From Gnetum montanum (taxonomy: Eukaryota; Streptophyta; Gnetopsida; Gnetales; Gnetaceae): DNA of 64,000 nt. The DNA lies in contig MNCI01023687.1 in NCBI GenBank assembly GCA_015680685.1, forward strand, positions 870 to 64,869, given 5' to 3'. The position numbers and the translations under genes were made by a program. Positions 1 to 12,777 of this stretch are shown here, one piece after another. Positions within the stretch are counted from its first letter, which is position 1, and each line of letters opens with the position of its first letter. The notes under the pieces were generated by a model. The model saw only the letters and a program-made list of their open reading frames with translations. It did no database searches and had not been told where the DNA came from.

Positions 1-595
1 TGCTCGTAACTAAGTCGTACTTATCACACGTTCTAGCCTAGCGATGAGCAGCCGATTCCTTGACTAGCTGTACACACTGAACTACCACTGGGATTACCAA
101 GCGCAGAATCATGGAATACGCTACTGGGTTACCAAGCAGTCAATGCTCGTAGTCAAGTCGTACTCACACGTTACGACAAGTAGCCGATTCCTTGATTAGC
201 CATACACGTCTGTAGACGCTCGTAATCAAGTCGTACTTGTGCGCACTAGGAATGCAGTAAATAAACAACAATAAAACCACCTGCTGCAAGGTTTATCCAA
301 TCAAGTTCTTCTTTATTGCCGTACACAACTTGGGTTCAGGTTACAAGCTGCTCGAATAAAGAGCCGTTCACTCTAGGACTCCTACTGCGGGCACATGGGG
401 AAAAATTCTAACTCTGGAGTGATCAATCTGCCAGAGCTTCGCTACTTCTAGCCAGGATTGGGAAATGAGGGGAGTGCCGCCTCTTATTTATAGATATGGC
501 GACAGACCGCGATATCGCGTACGCGATATTGCAGGGAAAGATGCGATATCGCGGAGGCCATGATATCGCGGCACAGTGCATGTCGCATCTCATCA
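1..595 (-). repeat. T1: LTR of a minus-strand Athila-like element, cut by the window edge
   Basis: Read on the minus strand this begins TGATGAG at 595, as the other LTRs here begin TGATG. It then has a GATATCGCG-rich block (about 500-575), a TATA box at 485-492, a Gln-Leu-less noncoding body with an AATAAA site near 320 (minus strand), and the words 'gagtacgacttgattacgagc'-like shared with the T4 LTRs. The other end lies left of the window. Right of 595 there is no polypurine tract, so this is a 5' LTR or a solo LTR rather than a 3' LTR. Its CpG-rich block is less decayed than in neighbouring copies, which suggests a younger insertion. Confidence 0.85.
485..492 (-). promoter_or_regulatory. 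TATA box of T1 LTR
   Basis: TATAAATA on the minus strand, followed by AGAGG as in the T4 LTRs (14202, 19714). It lies directly downstream of the palindromic GATATCGCG block, the expected U3 promoter position. Confidence 0.7.
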
Positions 596-1277
596 TTAGT
601 GAACTATAGTTTTTAATGAATACTATCCACTTACATCATCTGTTCTTAAATTTGAGGATTAAACTTATCTACTGATGATTCAAAGTAAGTGAAATATGCA
701 TTAGCTAAAGAGATTATATGATGAATGGATGGGAATATCTTCTTCAAATTGGATTCCTCTTCCAAAAGCTCTTTCATACTTTCATATTTTAGAATTGATG
801 AACATCACTTTCAACTTTTACATTAAAATCTCTACATAAGATTAATGAAACTGGGTTGAGATTATATAGGCTAGGAATATCTTGGACTTTAAGATTTCCT
901 TGATTTGATTAAACTACTAAGATACTTGATAAAGTCTAACATCTGAGCATGTTGGGTTGATAATTAAATATGTATTATTTATACATACACACCTTTCTAA
1001 TGATTGCATTAAGCACTAATGCCAAGGCTATGTGGATTCTCTATAATCTTTATTGTTCTTTCTTTTATAGGTATCAAAGTTCTAGAATTTCAAAAATCAT
1101 ATCTTCTAATTTCCATTCAAAAATTTGGCTTCTTTGTAGAAGATTGCATAACAATTCATGTTGTGGTTCCTATAGTACACTAGTCTACATGGATAATAAG
1201 AAGAACCATCATAAGAGTCTTTTTACTTATAAATACTAATGACACCTAATATGTCAAGTAGTTGAGTCCTGGGGATA
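596..1277. other. AT-rich interval between T1 and T2, no gene seen
   Basis: No convincing reading frame. An 89-codon frame at 970-1239 has no family resemblance or codon signal. The last bases before T2 look like a weak polypurine tract (see findings). Confidence 0.5.
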
Positions 1278-2210
1278 TGATGAAGCATCATTTTTTCAAG
1301 TGTATCAGTTGACCAAGATATCGTAGATGCTACATCACATCTTCTATATTGCAGATGCTATATTGCATTTTCTATAACTTAGCTATGCTGATGCATTCCC
1401 ATCGACACAGCCAAATGAGTTAATACATCCCAATCAACGCTATGTCTATATTTGCCTATAAATATTCAAGCACCCATTGTGTATTTGGCACCATTTGATC
1501 AATAGTGTAGTTGAACTCTTACAGTTTTCTCCCATAATCTTAGCAAAAAGTCAATGAGTGCTCATAGTGTGGATTTAATTTGATTGTACAGTATCTTATT
1601 TGAGTGGCATTATACCTAGATACATTTTATGAATGGTAATAAGATTAAGATTGATTCATATTCATTGCAACACTTTGACCTAGAATATATTTACTTTCTA
1701 TGTAATTTACTTTCCATGTAGTTGGTAATATTTACATTTCCATGCATGTTAATCAATCAATGGAATAAGTGTGACCAGTTTTAAGCATAAACACATATTC
1801 ACTTGGTAATCCTAGTAGCATTATTGCTTGTTTTGCCCAATAGCATAACACTTGATAATCCTAGCAATGAGTATGTGAGTTCAAGATGTATATGGCAAGA
1901 TAAAAATAGACACTCATCATCCTTAGGATAGTTTAGGATTTATCTTCTTGTTATTAATTAGATTAAATAATTAATTTTTATACTTTCATATAACCTAGGC
2001 TTAGCCAAACAACATCAATAATCATATGCCTCATTTTGGACTAAATCATATGTGATAAAGCTACATTAATCCTAGTGAGAAGATAGTGACCTTAAATCAA
2101 TGCTTAACAATATAGATACCACACTAGTTCTATCCATGGAATTCGATCAGATTGCATGTGAATGCTTGTGATTCATATGGTTGGGCGTAGGGGATACCTC
2201 CTACTCATCA
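1278..2210 (+). repeat. T2 5' LTR
   Basis: Starts TGATGAAG and ends CTCATCA, the same terminal words as T4 and T8 LTRs. TATA box at 1457-1464, with decayed GATAT words upstream (1318-1370). Followed by a primer-binding-site remnant and gag, so it acts as the 5' LTR. 933 bp. Confidence 0.8.
1457..1464 (+). promoter_or_regulatory. TATA box of T2 5' LTR
   Basis: TATAAATA in the context TTGCCTATAAATAT, matched in the T2 3' LTR at 53274-53281. Confidence 0.65.
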
Positions 2211-2235
2211 TTAGTACTATTTCCAGCGATGGTGC
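2211..2235 (+). other. T2 primer-binding-site remnant
   Basis: Directly follows the LTR. It aligns with the T4 site (TTGGCACCATTGCC...), which resembles the complement of the plant tRNA-Asp 3' end, but has decayed here to TTAGTACTATTTCC. The next bases, 'ggtgctag.gatctagatta', match the T4 leader. Confidence 0.5.
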
Positions 2236-2342
2236 TAGTGATCTAGATTATTTATACTATAAACAATCACTGTAAAAGTATTAACAATGTATCTTTTTGA
2301 AAATATTAATGTTTTAAGGCATATACATTATTAGCTAAAAAC

Positions 2343-4616
2343 ATGTCTCGTTTACATAAGGCTAATAATCCATCACATGATGAGAACACTACTAGAAGAA
2401 ATCATAGGATCTATATTGAAGAGAATTAAAGTGAACCACTACAAGTAGAAGTTTCATATGCTCATTTAGATCCTTACTACATTCAAAAATTATGTTCAAC
2501 TATCATGGACAATCCTAGAGGAGATGAAACAAGTCCTAGAACAAGAAGGACCTTAAGACCTAGAACCTCCTATAAATATAGAAGAGATGAACAAAGGGAT
2601 CATAGGGGAAGATATAGAAACAATGGTAATTCTCTTAGTTCACCATCTTCATCTTCATATTTAATGTCTTGTTCTAAAAAAGATGAATGTACGTATGGAG
2701 ATAAAGCTCCACTAAGGGATCAATATAGTGACAGAAAAAGGGATCAACAATATGATACAATATACCAAATGGAGCATGGGTGAGATTATCACAATTACAC
2801 AAATGAAAATTAAGATTCTAACCATGACATGTCTAATGATGGTGAACCTTTGTTGGCTACTAGAAGCATGATACAAATTAGGGAGGTAGTTAGAATACCT
2901 CATAGGCATTAAAAGGAAAGTCACATTAAACAACTTGATATGAATAACATTCTTAAATTTAGGGAGGCTACAATTCTTACCCACAACATAATTTACAAGC
3001 CTTTCATGATGTCTACACCTTACAAGATGTTGAAAATAAGTGGCAAAAGCTTAATCTCTTTCCTAGGAAACTACTAAAAGAAGCTGAAAGTTGGTATATA
3101 TCATTGGATCAAGATTCAATTCACCAGTAGTCCACAATGCTTAAGCTCTTCAATAATAAATATCAAACCTATCCAAGAGTGTCCAATCTAAGAAAAAAAT
3201 CTTAAGGATGAAAGAAAGAAAATCATGAATCCCTTGATGCAACCTTGGACAGATGTTATTCTCTATTACATAGATGCCTAGGCCATGAATTTTTTCCAAA
3301 AGAGTAGCTTCGTCACATCATAGATGGGATTTATGACAAAATGAGGAAGACCCTTTGGATATATGGTCAAGGAAGATTATCAAAACTAAGAGTCCATCAA
3401 ATACAAAGGTTGATTCAAAATGTGACAAAAGAAGAAGGAGAGCTATGTAAAAGGAAGAGTGTAGAGGAATATAACTAGAATCAAACTTTCCATAAAAAGG
3501 AGGTTCATATTTATGATCAAGAAAAATAGGTAGCTCTTGATAAGTTGATTTTAAATAAAACCTTGTTAATACAAAAGTCTATCACTAAGATTGAAGCAAA
3601 GGTAGGTAATATGTGAGAGTTGATGGATGAAAAAGTTACAACCAACTTGAAAATCATAGAGAAGAAGGTAAACCAAATAGGATCAAGTAATTAAAACAAG
3701 TAGAGGAAGAAGAACAAGAAAACAAGTAAAGATGCTTATTGGCAAAATAGAAAAATAGTTGTAGTAGAAGAGGTTGCATACTTAGATTCAAAGGAGAAAG
3801 ATGAATGTAACATCTATCAATATGAACATTCAAAGGATTATTGTCCAATTATGTTACATCTACAGGAGTCTTGGGCCTTTGCTTTGAATTCTAAGTTCAT
3901 GAAAAAGCAAATCCCTAGGAGATTGTCTTATCTATAAGGTAGTTATAGATGGTTCTACAACCAATGATACTATCCCAACGGGACTTCTTATCAACCTCAA
4001 GACTGCTATCAATAATAGTGGAAAAATCCATAGTTGTGGGGGATGCCATCAATAAACTAGCAATACCCCTATCACCAATCAAACCCTTATGGATAATATG
4101 TTTAACAACTTGTTTCTCCAAATAGTTCTACTTCCCATGTCTCAATGCACTACTTCTATCCTCCTAAATACCATCAACTTGCAACATCTCCTATGGGATC
4201 ATCATTCCATGTCTCTCATTATCCATCACATACTCAATACTCTCATACTCCACCCCAACATATGCCAAAACCAATAATGCATGAAGAATTGGAACCACAA
4301 CCTCAACAAAATATTGGAACATGCACTGTGAATATACAAAGGGCTAATAGTGCTAGTAGCCCTCAAAAAAAGTGGTGAAAACATCCTCTCTTTGGGACAA
4401 TTCCCACACATGAAAATAAAACTAGTAGACCTACTAGCTCATTAGAATTAGCATAAGGACAATCTAGTATAACCTCTTTCATCACAAAAGCAATGTCTTC
4501 TAATCCTATGCAAAAGCTAATAACCATTATCATTCCAATACAAAACATAAAAGATAAACCTATCATTATGGAAAGATAGAAAATTCCATGCATTATTAAT
4601 AATAATAAAGGATGCA
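2343..4616 (+). pseudogene. T2 gag pseudogene (first part)
   Basis: Encodes the decayed Gag of T2, which would form the virus-like particle and bind element RNA. The frame from ATG 2343 runs through an Arg/Asp-rich N-terminal part (2505-2783), then a conserved block with 'GEPLLATRSM' near 2840. The core follows at 2930-3180, recognisable as LNLFPRKLL.EAESWY and by alignment with T4 and T8. A degenerate CCHC-like segment (CNIY..YEHSKDYCP) is at about 3805-3855, and a Pro/His-rich tail (PPKYHQLATSP, HPLFG) extends to about 4420. Stops and frameshifts are spread throughout. T3 is inserted at 4617 and the reading frame resumes at 37304. Typical for the Athila group in domain order; no enzyme domain follows. 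Confidence 0.75.
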
Positions 4617-5782
4617 TGAAACACCACTAAGAAAATTCATGTTGCAAATTAGAAACTTCATCATTACACTTGAGGCTGAATTTTATTGTAAAATGTGAGG
4701 TTTGCAGTTCATAGGCTACAATCTTGCATATTTCAACTTTTTGAGGCCAAAATACACCTCATAAGTTGTTATAGCCTCACTTCCCAAGTAGAAAAACTTA
4801 TGTCATTTATATATTTGGGCTTGGGAATGCTTAAAATGCCTTGGGAACTACCAAATTTGCATTTTTTATGTGTTTTATGTTGGTCAAAGGAAAAGATATG
4901 TTGGAGCCACCTACAACTAGCATAGAAATTTTTAATTTTCACAGTAAGGCCAACATAGTTTTCATGAGACTGAGCGTAGCTTTTCAAGGATAGTGTAGTT
5001 TTGGTGAAGGTAGTGTATCTTTTCAAAGACAAAATACTTTTTATAGCATCCAATGTATTTTTGATGGCCTTTGTGCATCAAACTTACCATAAATGAAAAA
5101 TACACTAGAATTAATGGCCTGCCACACTTGCAAATTATAGCAATCTATCAACAATCATGGCAAAAAATGTTCAACAACAAATTGCACACCCATAACCTAT
5201 TTAAATCAAATTGGAATACATTGGAAATATTTTTTTTTGGCAATTTGGCAATTGAATGAGCATTAGAGACTCTGAAAGCAATTGCATAGCATAAAAAATT
5301 CAAGTAGTTATAAACCATTTTAACACAAACACAGTAGATTTGAGCCCAAGAACCAACAAGGAGTTTCAAAAATTGAAGTTTGGAAGCACCAAAATTGTGT
5401 AACTGATTACAGAACACAAACTAATGGTTTCACGAGACTTCAAGCATCATTCGGGTAACTCCTTGTGCATTTTAGGCACACACTTGTACTTCATTTAAAC
5501 TCTTTCCATTAACATTTTATTATTTCAATAAAATTTATAGTTCATTTGTTCATGCAAGTTTATTATTTGAATATTCCAAGTTTATTACATGCATTTTTCT
5601 TGTTTTGGATCTGTAAATTTCTCAAATTTATTTACATATGTTTACACTTTCCAAGTCCCTAAGTGATCAACAAGACCGTCCAAGGCATCTTACATCCTCT
5701 TTCTTGGAGGCCCTTGGAATTTAAGGTTAAACTATTTTCATCAAAAATCATCAATTTTTTAGCACCAAATTTTTCTCATGCA
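4617..5782 (+). repeat. T3 5' LTR
   Basis: TGAAACAC start. Pairs along its full length with 36141-37303: 'ctaagaaaattcatgtt', 'acttgaggct.aattttattg' and 'tcatttaaactctttt.attaacattttatt' are shared. Contains a series of TAGYTTTT/TATCTTTT words between 4945 and 5065. The 3' edge is ambiguous by a few bases because the copies diverge after 'atgcaa'. Confidence 0.8.
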
Positions 5783-6642
5783 ATGGTTTCTAACACTAGA
5801 AGGAGGACCTTCACTTGAGTTCTTCATTCAATCCTATTCTTCCTTGTTTAAAATGAATGTTTGTAGCTTAAAACATTAAAAACTTTTAAAACTAATGTAA
5901 AAATCTTGATATAAATCATTGTAGCCACCCATTCTATTATAGTTTATACCCAACGTAGTTTTGCAATCAATTTGGGTAAATTTCACAACAATTGTTGGAC
6001 TTTCAAAAGCCAATGTATTTTTAGTGTAACCTATAAATGTTTGGTGTTTAAAACTTGGCCTTTGGATTTTTCAAAGACCAGTGTATCTTTTCCACCACCC
6101 ACTTCTTGCTATAAATTTTTTTCTATTAGATTTCTTGGAAAATCCCCAACACACATTTCCACATAAAGCTAGTGTTCTTTTCCAAGATATCCAATGTATC
6201 CTTTGGAAAGAAATAACATATTTTGTGATTGCACATCAATACCTAGTGTATCTCTTGCTAGAAACCAATGTAGCTTTTATTTTAAAACCAAAAACAAAAC
6301 ATTCCCTACAAAACCCAATGTAGCTTTACCAGTGCATGTTAGGTCCATTGAAAACAGTACATAGGCTAGTAACCAACTTTGTTATTTGACATTAATTTTT
6401 TGCCTAGCAACCAATCACACTGCAAGAATTTGATCTTTGCACCCCAAGAAATCTTAAAATTTAAACTAATTAATTAATTTATATTTTAATCAATGTAGTG
6501 CATAACACTATCATTGCAATCTACACTACAACTACAACTATAATTTCATCCATTTTTATAGCCAAAATCATCTACACATTGGGCAGTTCCACTTTTTGGA
6601 ACTTTTAATTAAAAAAATCAAACTAAATTAAATAACTTGATA
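5783..6642 (+). other. T3 5' leader with repeated TGTAGCTTTT-like words
   Basis: No ORF. Between 5945 and 6335 there are about eight copies of words such as CCAATGTATTTTT, CCAGTGTATCTTTT, CTAGTGTATCTC and CCAATGTAGCTTTT, spaced tens of bases apart. The first bases after the LTR (TGGTTTCTAACAC) sit where a primer-binding site should be, but I cannot assign a tRNA. Confidence 0.5.
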
Positions 6643-9250
6643 ATGTCTTTTAGTAAATCAACAATGCTTCCTATCAACTTGACTGATATGGCCCCCAAAC
6701 AAGATGTCATACACATGTATGATCCAAAAGATCCAGTTGTGGCTAAGCATAGGTAATCACTTAGGCAAAAAGGCTCAATGCCTAGATTTTTCCATCAGAA
6801 ATGAAGAATATTATAACTTCATATATGCCCAAAATCCAAGCTAGCCTACTCATCCCACGTGAAAATGCCAAGTCCAAGCATGAGTTTAAGTTGATCCATG
6901 GAAATAGGAAGGAGTACATCCCTTCCTCCTATGACAAAATACTATTGAATGACATCCATACACATATATTATTCCAAATCATTGAGATGGATGAGCAAAA
7001 TGAGAAGGCTAACTTAGATAACCACCATGAAGAACTTGATGAATTTGAGGCTAAGTCAGAGCTGGATAACTTCATAGGAAGTCTTTTCCAACAATCAACT
7101 CCCTAGGCTACTGCATCCAGTTTGGCCTCTCCTGCCTCTTCCATGGGATAGGTTTCTCAATCCTCTTCCCCTCCCACCTATCCTACTATGTTTGGGTCAA
7201 TGTACATCATAACTACAAACTAAGCACAACTCATGTCTCAATCCACATCCCTTTTTTGTTCCATGTCTTTTGTCATGTAGCCTCAATCTACATGGCCATC
7301 ACCCATTGTATTCACCATAGCACACCACTTCTCCATACCAATGGGCCCCTCAATGGAACCCCAAGTGACTTAAGTGTCACATACACCATTCACCCCTTTT
7401 ATCCTCCAAATACCAACACAAACCTCATTTTCATTGTTTAACCCCCTTACGACAATGATAACTCAACCTTTGCCATCTCTACCATTTCTTATCGCAAGGC
7501 CATAAACCTTCCAACTTACACCACAATCATATGTACAAATTCCACAATCCACTAGGATGCCTCAAGGCTTGGATTAGGTCTTCCAAATGATCCAAGACCT
7601 TACAAAAGAGTCACAAAAGTCAAAGATTCAACTACATAGATAGTCAATATAATGAACTTTTATCAGGATGACCCAATCATTCTGACTGTCTCACAAATAA
7701 CTCCTCCCCCGAGCATTCGCATACCACAATTCACCAAGTACAATGGTGAGGGTTATCCCAATTCTCACCTTATCACCTTTCATTCTATGTGCTTATTTTT
7801 ATAGGCCTTGCCACACACCATAGTGTAGATCTTTCCTATGTCTATTATTGAGAAAGCCTTGAAGTGGTACCATGTGTTACCGAGAGGGTCAATTACCTTA
7901 CTAGAGGACTTAATATCGCAATTTGTTAAAAAATTCAAGTATAGCTTGAAACTTGATTCAACTCTTGACCAATTGATGAAGGTCAAGCAAGGACCCTTGG
8001 AACCCATACAAAAGTTCATACATCGATAGAATGCTCTTCTCAATGAGATTCTCGAACCCATAGTTGAGACACATCTTTTGCCCATATTCAAAGGGTGGTT
8101 AATGACTTCATTAAGTCCAAGATTTATTACTTATACCCACAGTCACTAAGGAAAGATTTCTCATAGACTAAGTACATAGAGGATGCTGTTGAGGCCAGCC
8201 ATGACCCTACCTATGTCACATATAAAAATTAACACATGCAGAAAGACAAAGAGAAGGGAAGGAAAAACCATGTAGTCATGGCCAGTATATCCAAAGATAA
8301 TAAAACCAAATAGGGATAAAAAATGAGTCAACCCAAGGCCCCTGCTACAACCAACCAACCATTGACATCAGGGGCCTCTACATCGAACAACACAAGGCCT
8401 CACTTTAAGAGGAAATATCGATCAAGATATACCAAACTATCCCTAAAATCATCTAAACTCCTTAACTAGTTGCTTAAGAGTGACCAAATCCAATATAAGC
8501 AGATGACTAAGAATGCTCATAAGAGGCATGATCGATTATGTGAAATCATATAGGATCCAACTCTAGCAACCAAGGATGATCCACCTATACCTAAGTATTT
8601 CAAAGTTGGCCATTTCTTTAATTATCATCAGACACCAAGTCATGATATTGACTTCTGCCTAGCCCTGAAGGATGACTTGTAGAAGATGATAGACAATAGA
8701 GAGCTAGTGCTCAACATCTCTAACTCTGTTAAGCCACACAACTAGTCAATGCAGGTCTACAAAGACCTACTAAATGCCAACAATAGCCTATACACGATAG
8801 TGGCATTTAACATAAGCAACAACCCAAGACCTGCTAGGGAGCTATTTGTGATTTGGGTACCCCCTCACAACAAAAGGGGACCTTCAACTTCTTCTAGTTC
8901 AAGAACTCCTTTTGTTGTAAGGATATCAACACCAATGCCTCCCAAAGAATCCTTCATGATTAAATTACCCCCTCCCACTACAACCAAACATACAACCCAA
9001 ACCGAACAACGTCCTCCTGTGGTGGCCAACACAACAACTTCTTTGCAGCCCAACAACAAGAAATCCTTGATCAAACAACACAATAATTTTACACCAAAGT
9101 CCAAAACCAAAGACAACAAGAAAGCTAAGGCATGAAACGAAGTGGACCCACCAAAACCCACCCTCATTTCATCCATTCCTATGAGCTCCAATTCTCAAGT
9201 TACTTCAACTAATTGACTAAAGGAGGACCCAAAACAACAAGAGACGAAAA
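6643..9250 (+). pseudogene. T3 gag pseudogene, Tat type
   Basis: Decayed Gag of a Tat-group element. The ATG at 6643 starts a frame reading MSFSKSTMLPINLTD and then shifts repeatedly. A Pro/Ser-rich N-terminal region (7090-7500) precedes the retrotransposon Gag core at 7715-8160, with IRIPQFTKYNGEGYPNSHL, EKALKWYHVLPRGSI and FVKKFKYSLK...LDQLMKVKQG. At 8588-8690 lies YFKVGHFFNYHQTPSHDIDFC followed by LKDDL.KMIDN; this aligns with the modified zinc-binding segment (Y..YH...GHD...C..L) typical of Tat Gag proteins. Its first cysteine-equivalent positions are lost. Many in-frame TAG and TGA codons. Protease follows in another frame. Confidence 0.75.
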
Positions 9251-9422
9251 AGAGGCTAAACCTCATACCTTGAAACATGAAGTTTGCATCCTAGGGTGAA
9301 TGGAGGAAGTCAAAGTCAACAAGAATGAAAGAAGAACAACCAATGACAGAGACTTCCTTAATGCCATGGAATAATTCAAATAGTCTTTGAAATAGAAGAA
9401 CACTTCTCTTAGCCTATACAGC

Positions 9423-9917
9423 TTGGTAATGACCTCTGTTACACATTGTGAAGCCTTAGTGAAAATGTTTACTTCAATTCCCATCAATAAGGACATATAT
9501 ACTAATGAAGAGTCCATCCATGCAGTGATGGTACCATCTTCACCTAGCAAAGAAACAAATTTAACTATGCTAGTGTTTCATGACAACGAAGTCAAAACCA
9601 ATCCCCAAGATGGTGAGACAATGAGGGATCCTCTCTTCATAACTATAAGGGTTGGGAAATACAAGGTGCATAGGGTGCACGTTGATGATGAAGTAATCAC
9701 TAACATTATACCTTATACCATTTTGAAACAATTGGACCTAGTAGAATACATGAAAAATACCTCTACTTCCACTCTTAAATCCTTTAACGAATCTCAAGTT
9801 GCCGTAAAAGGTTCTATCTCCTTGGACTTCATAGCAAGGGAAAAATTCCCCATAATAGGCAACTTCTTGATGGTGGAAGAGACACTAGGATTTAATCTCA
9901 TCCTAGGAAGGCCTTAG
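9423..9917 (+). pseudogene. T3 retroviral-type aspartic protease (degenerate)
   Basis: An open stretch of 164 codons that corresponds to the Gag-Pol linker and protease, which would cleave the polyprotein inside particles. The segment VHVDDEVITNIIP at roughly residues 92-104 occupies the place of the usual DxGSSxxI active-site loop. The Asp is present but the Gly is replaced, so activity is unlikely. The end GFNLILGRP matches the ILGRP motif closing the fold. It ends in TAG, after which homologous linker sequence (IIIHGDS) continues to about 10020. Catalytic loss with a still-open frame suggests recent stop-free drift rather than selection. Confidence 0.7.
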
Positions 9918-11045
9918 CTAGCTCAATTATAAAACCTTCATTCACCAAGAAATTCACCTATGTTATAAAGGAGGTAAAATAATTATTCATGGTGACAGTG
10001 TAGTCCCCTTGGTACCAACAATGTTTACCTAGCACAAGGGTCCGAAGTGGAGTTTCAAGAGGAAATTCCTATGATGAAAAATGAAGTTGAGAAGTCTAAT
10101 AGAGAAAATGAGGCCAAAACTAATGATAATTAAACCATGAATGCATCATGGGAAGAGCTCCCATTCAACATGATTAGCGAGGAAAACGGGGAGTACAAGA
10201 TCATGCAACGAAGACCATACACCTTTTCTAATTTTCAAAGATTAGGAAACAATTTCATAATTGACATATGTTTCCTACTTACTTTTCCCTATGTAGATAA
10301 CCATGGTGCCTTTTCTTTCTATTTTCCTAGCCTAGTTTAACCTTTATTTGCATGAGTCATTTTGTCTTACCATATTTTGCCTTATTTTATCTCATAGTTT
10401 ACAACTTATTCTTATTTACATTTTGTCATTTTTGTGCTTTACCTTTTCTAAAATATAAAAGTGCCATAAATATTTTAAAACTTGAAAACCCCAAAAATAA
10501 TTTAAAACACCAAAAACTTATAAAAATTTTCCACTGCCCACTTAGACCTAAAACTGGCAAAACCATGGTCTACCAAGACTTTAAACAAGTGCCCTACCAA
10601 GGCTTTAAACTAGCAATACCTTCATAACCTATTTCTTCTTTGTTATAGCCATTATACCTTAGTTTACAATTTATTTACTTAATTACTTTTTTATTTTACT
10701 TTACTAATTATTGCCTTATAATCACATGTTTTAACCAACATAACCTTGTAACATGACCAAAACCTAGCATACATGAAATACATAAAACTAAAAATGCTAA
10801 AACGTATAAGCCAAATTTAAAATCTATAACTAAATTTCCAACCTAGTAGCCATAGTCACATAGCCATGATAACAAGAACAAAAAAAAAATAGATGAGTCC
10901 GAAAGCCATGGTTGCACTATGCAACATTAAAATATATGATAAAAAACTATCTCATAGTCTAAAATAGCTATGAATAGCCAATAACAAAGAATAACAATCA
11001 ACATCGTAACTAAAAATGGCCAAAAACATGCTAAAATTGGTTGGA
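9918..11045 (+). other. T3 linker after protease and start of the protease-RT interval
   Basis: To about 10340 the plus strand still reads as degenerate polyprotein linker (KSNRENEAKTNDN, SWEELPFNMISEEN). From 10340 to 11045 it is AT-rich without a supported frame; it lies just past the 3' end of the antisense gene. The 5' splice site of the proposed sense intron would be here but I could not choose one. Confidence 0.45.
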
Positions 11046-12777
11046 CTAAGGTAAAGCTATTGGAGGAGGAGGAGGTGCATCATCATCATCATGGCTACGA
11101 GGACCACTACCATCACCTGCTGCCTACACCATAACAAAAAAAAAACATAAAATAAGAACTTAGTTAGTAACCAACATAACTAACAAAATAATCAATAAAT
11201 AAAACTAAAATATATTAAAAATAAAAACTTAAAATAGAACACAAACTTGTGAAAATTCTAGTCCTTGGTCTTTTGGAGGAAAGTTTTGAAGACCAACCTC
11301 TAAATGATGAAGAATTTGTTCTTCATTCATGTTGGTCCAATCGTCTACTCCAAGGTCCACACTTGTCATGATGTTCATCCCCTTAATTTCTATTCATGAT
11401 GGGGGTTCCCATGAAAGGGTGGTAGTGGTTGCCTCCCCTGAAGCAGTGGTAATATGAGGGATGGGGGATTTGGACACAACCAAAGAACCTTCAAACAACT
11501 TAAAGGCCCCTTCTGCGTTGATCCCCTATATGAACATCTCTAGCTTACAGCTCTTTATAGCCTCCTCCTATAACCACTTATAATAACTTTCTTTTTTGGC
11601 CTTGTATTTGCACTTGTGATCTTTGTGGGCTTTGTCACACTCAAGTACCCAAGCACAATACTCCTACTAGTCATTAATCTTGTGCACCAATAGGTCCATC
11701 TAAATCTTTTGTTCAGCAAGGTCCCTAGCTAGTACAATCTTGCCATGGATGAAATTCTAGTAATGTGATCATTCTATCTTCTTAGTGCGTAAGGAGTCTC
11801 TGTTGGCTACACATGCCTCCACAAACATTTTGTAATCCCTAAGGTCTTTGATCTCCTTAGCTTGCTATTTAGTCTCCTTCTCCAATGCTATAACTCATTC
11901 CCATAGGAATTTGTTAGAATGTTGAATATCCTGTGAAGTCTTGGCACATGAGAGAGCACATGCAGTGGCACTCTCGTATAGACTTCATGGAACATTTTTC
12001 ACTTTAGGCAACAATGTAGGTAGCCTATCAAGTTTAATGTCACTTTCTAGATCCCATCCTACCTTAGACACTACAAACAAAATGAAAACAATAAAAATAA
12101 AATTGATAAGTAATTAACTGAAATAGCCAAAAAAATATTTAAATAGCTAAGGTCATATAACTATAAAACTTTAAAAAAAACATAAAAATTTAATATAAAA
12201 TAAAAATAAACAAAAACAAATTAGGAAAGTATGCTAATGTTCTTACCAACATCAAGAGCAATCTATTGCAACTAATTGACCATGTCTTCAGTCATTCCAT
12301 GCATGGACTCTATCTTGTTAGGAACCTCCACCCATGGTTTCATATCAAATGTAGAGGTTAAGGTTTCTAGTTGGGGTTTAGGCACTACAACAATTATAAT
12401 CATCAACTAAAAGATTAAAACCAACTCCAACATGAAGTTGCAAGATGCAATGCATAAAAAATAAAGCTCATAAATACCTAGAAGATCATTCGCGATGTCA
12501 ACGTGAGTGCCATCATTAAATGATGGGTCTTTGAATATGGTGTCCAAGGCTTTTAAAGCTTAATTGGGCATTGGTTCCACTGCCTCTTGTTGCCTCAATG
12601 CCTCTTCCTCTTAACATTTCCTCTCTACCTCTGCTATAGCTTGGGTTGCAAGTTCTTAAGCTTTACCTAAAAGAATGGCTAAGACAAGATGTTCAACAAG
12701 TTACCAGTTTTTTCTAAGAATAAGAAATAAAAAAATTAAAATAACAAAAATAAAAATAAAATGCAACTAAAATGTAC

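Noticed and set aside
970-1239. 89-codon open frame between T1 and T2
   Set aside because: AT-rich, no domain or homology to the element ORFs, no context; expected by chance at this length.
8865-9191. 108-codon frame on the minus strand over T3 gag
   Set aside because: It is the complement of a Pro/Thr-rich gag tail; the plus-strand reading fits the element.
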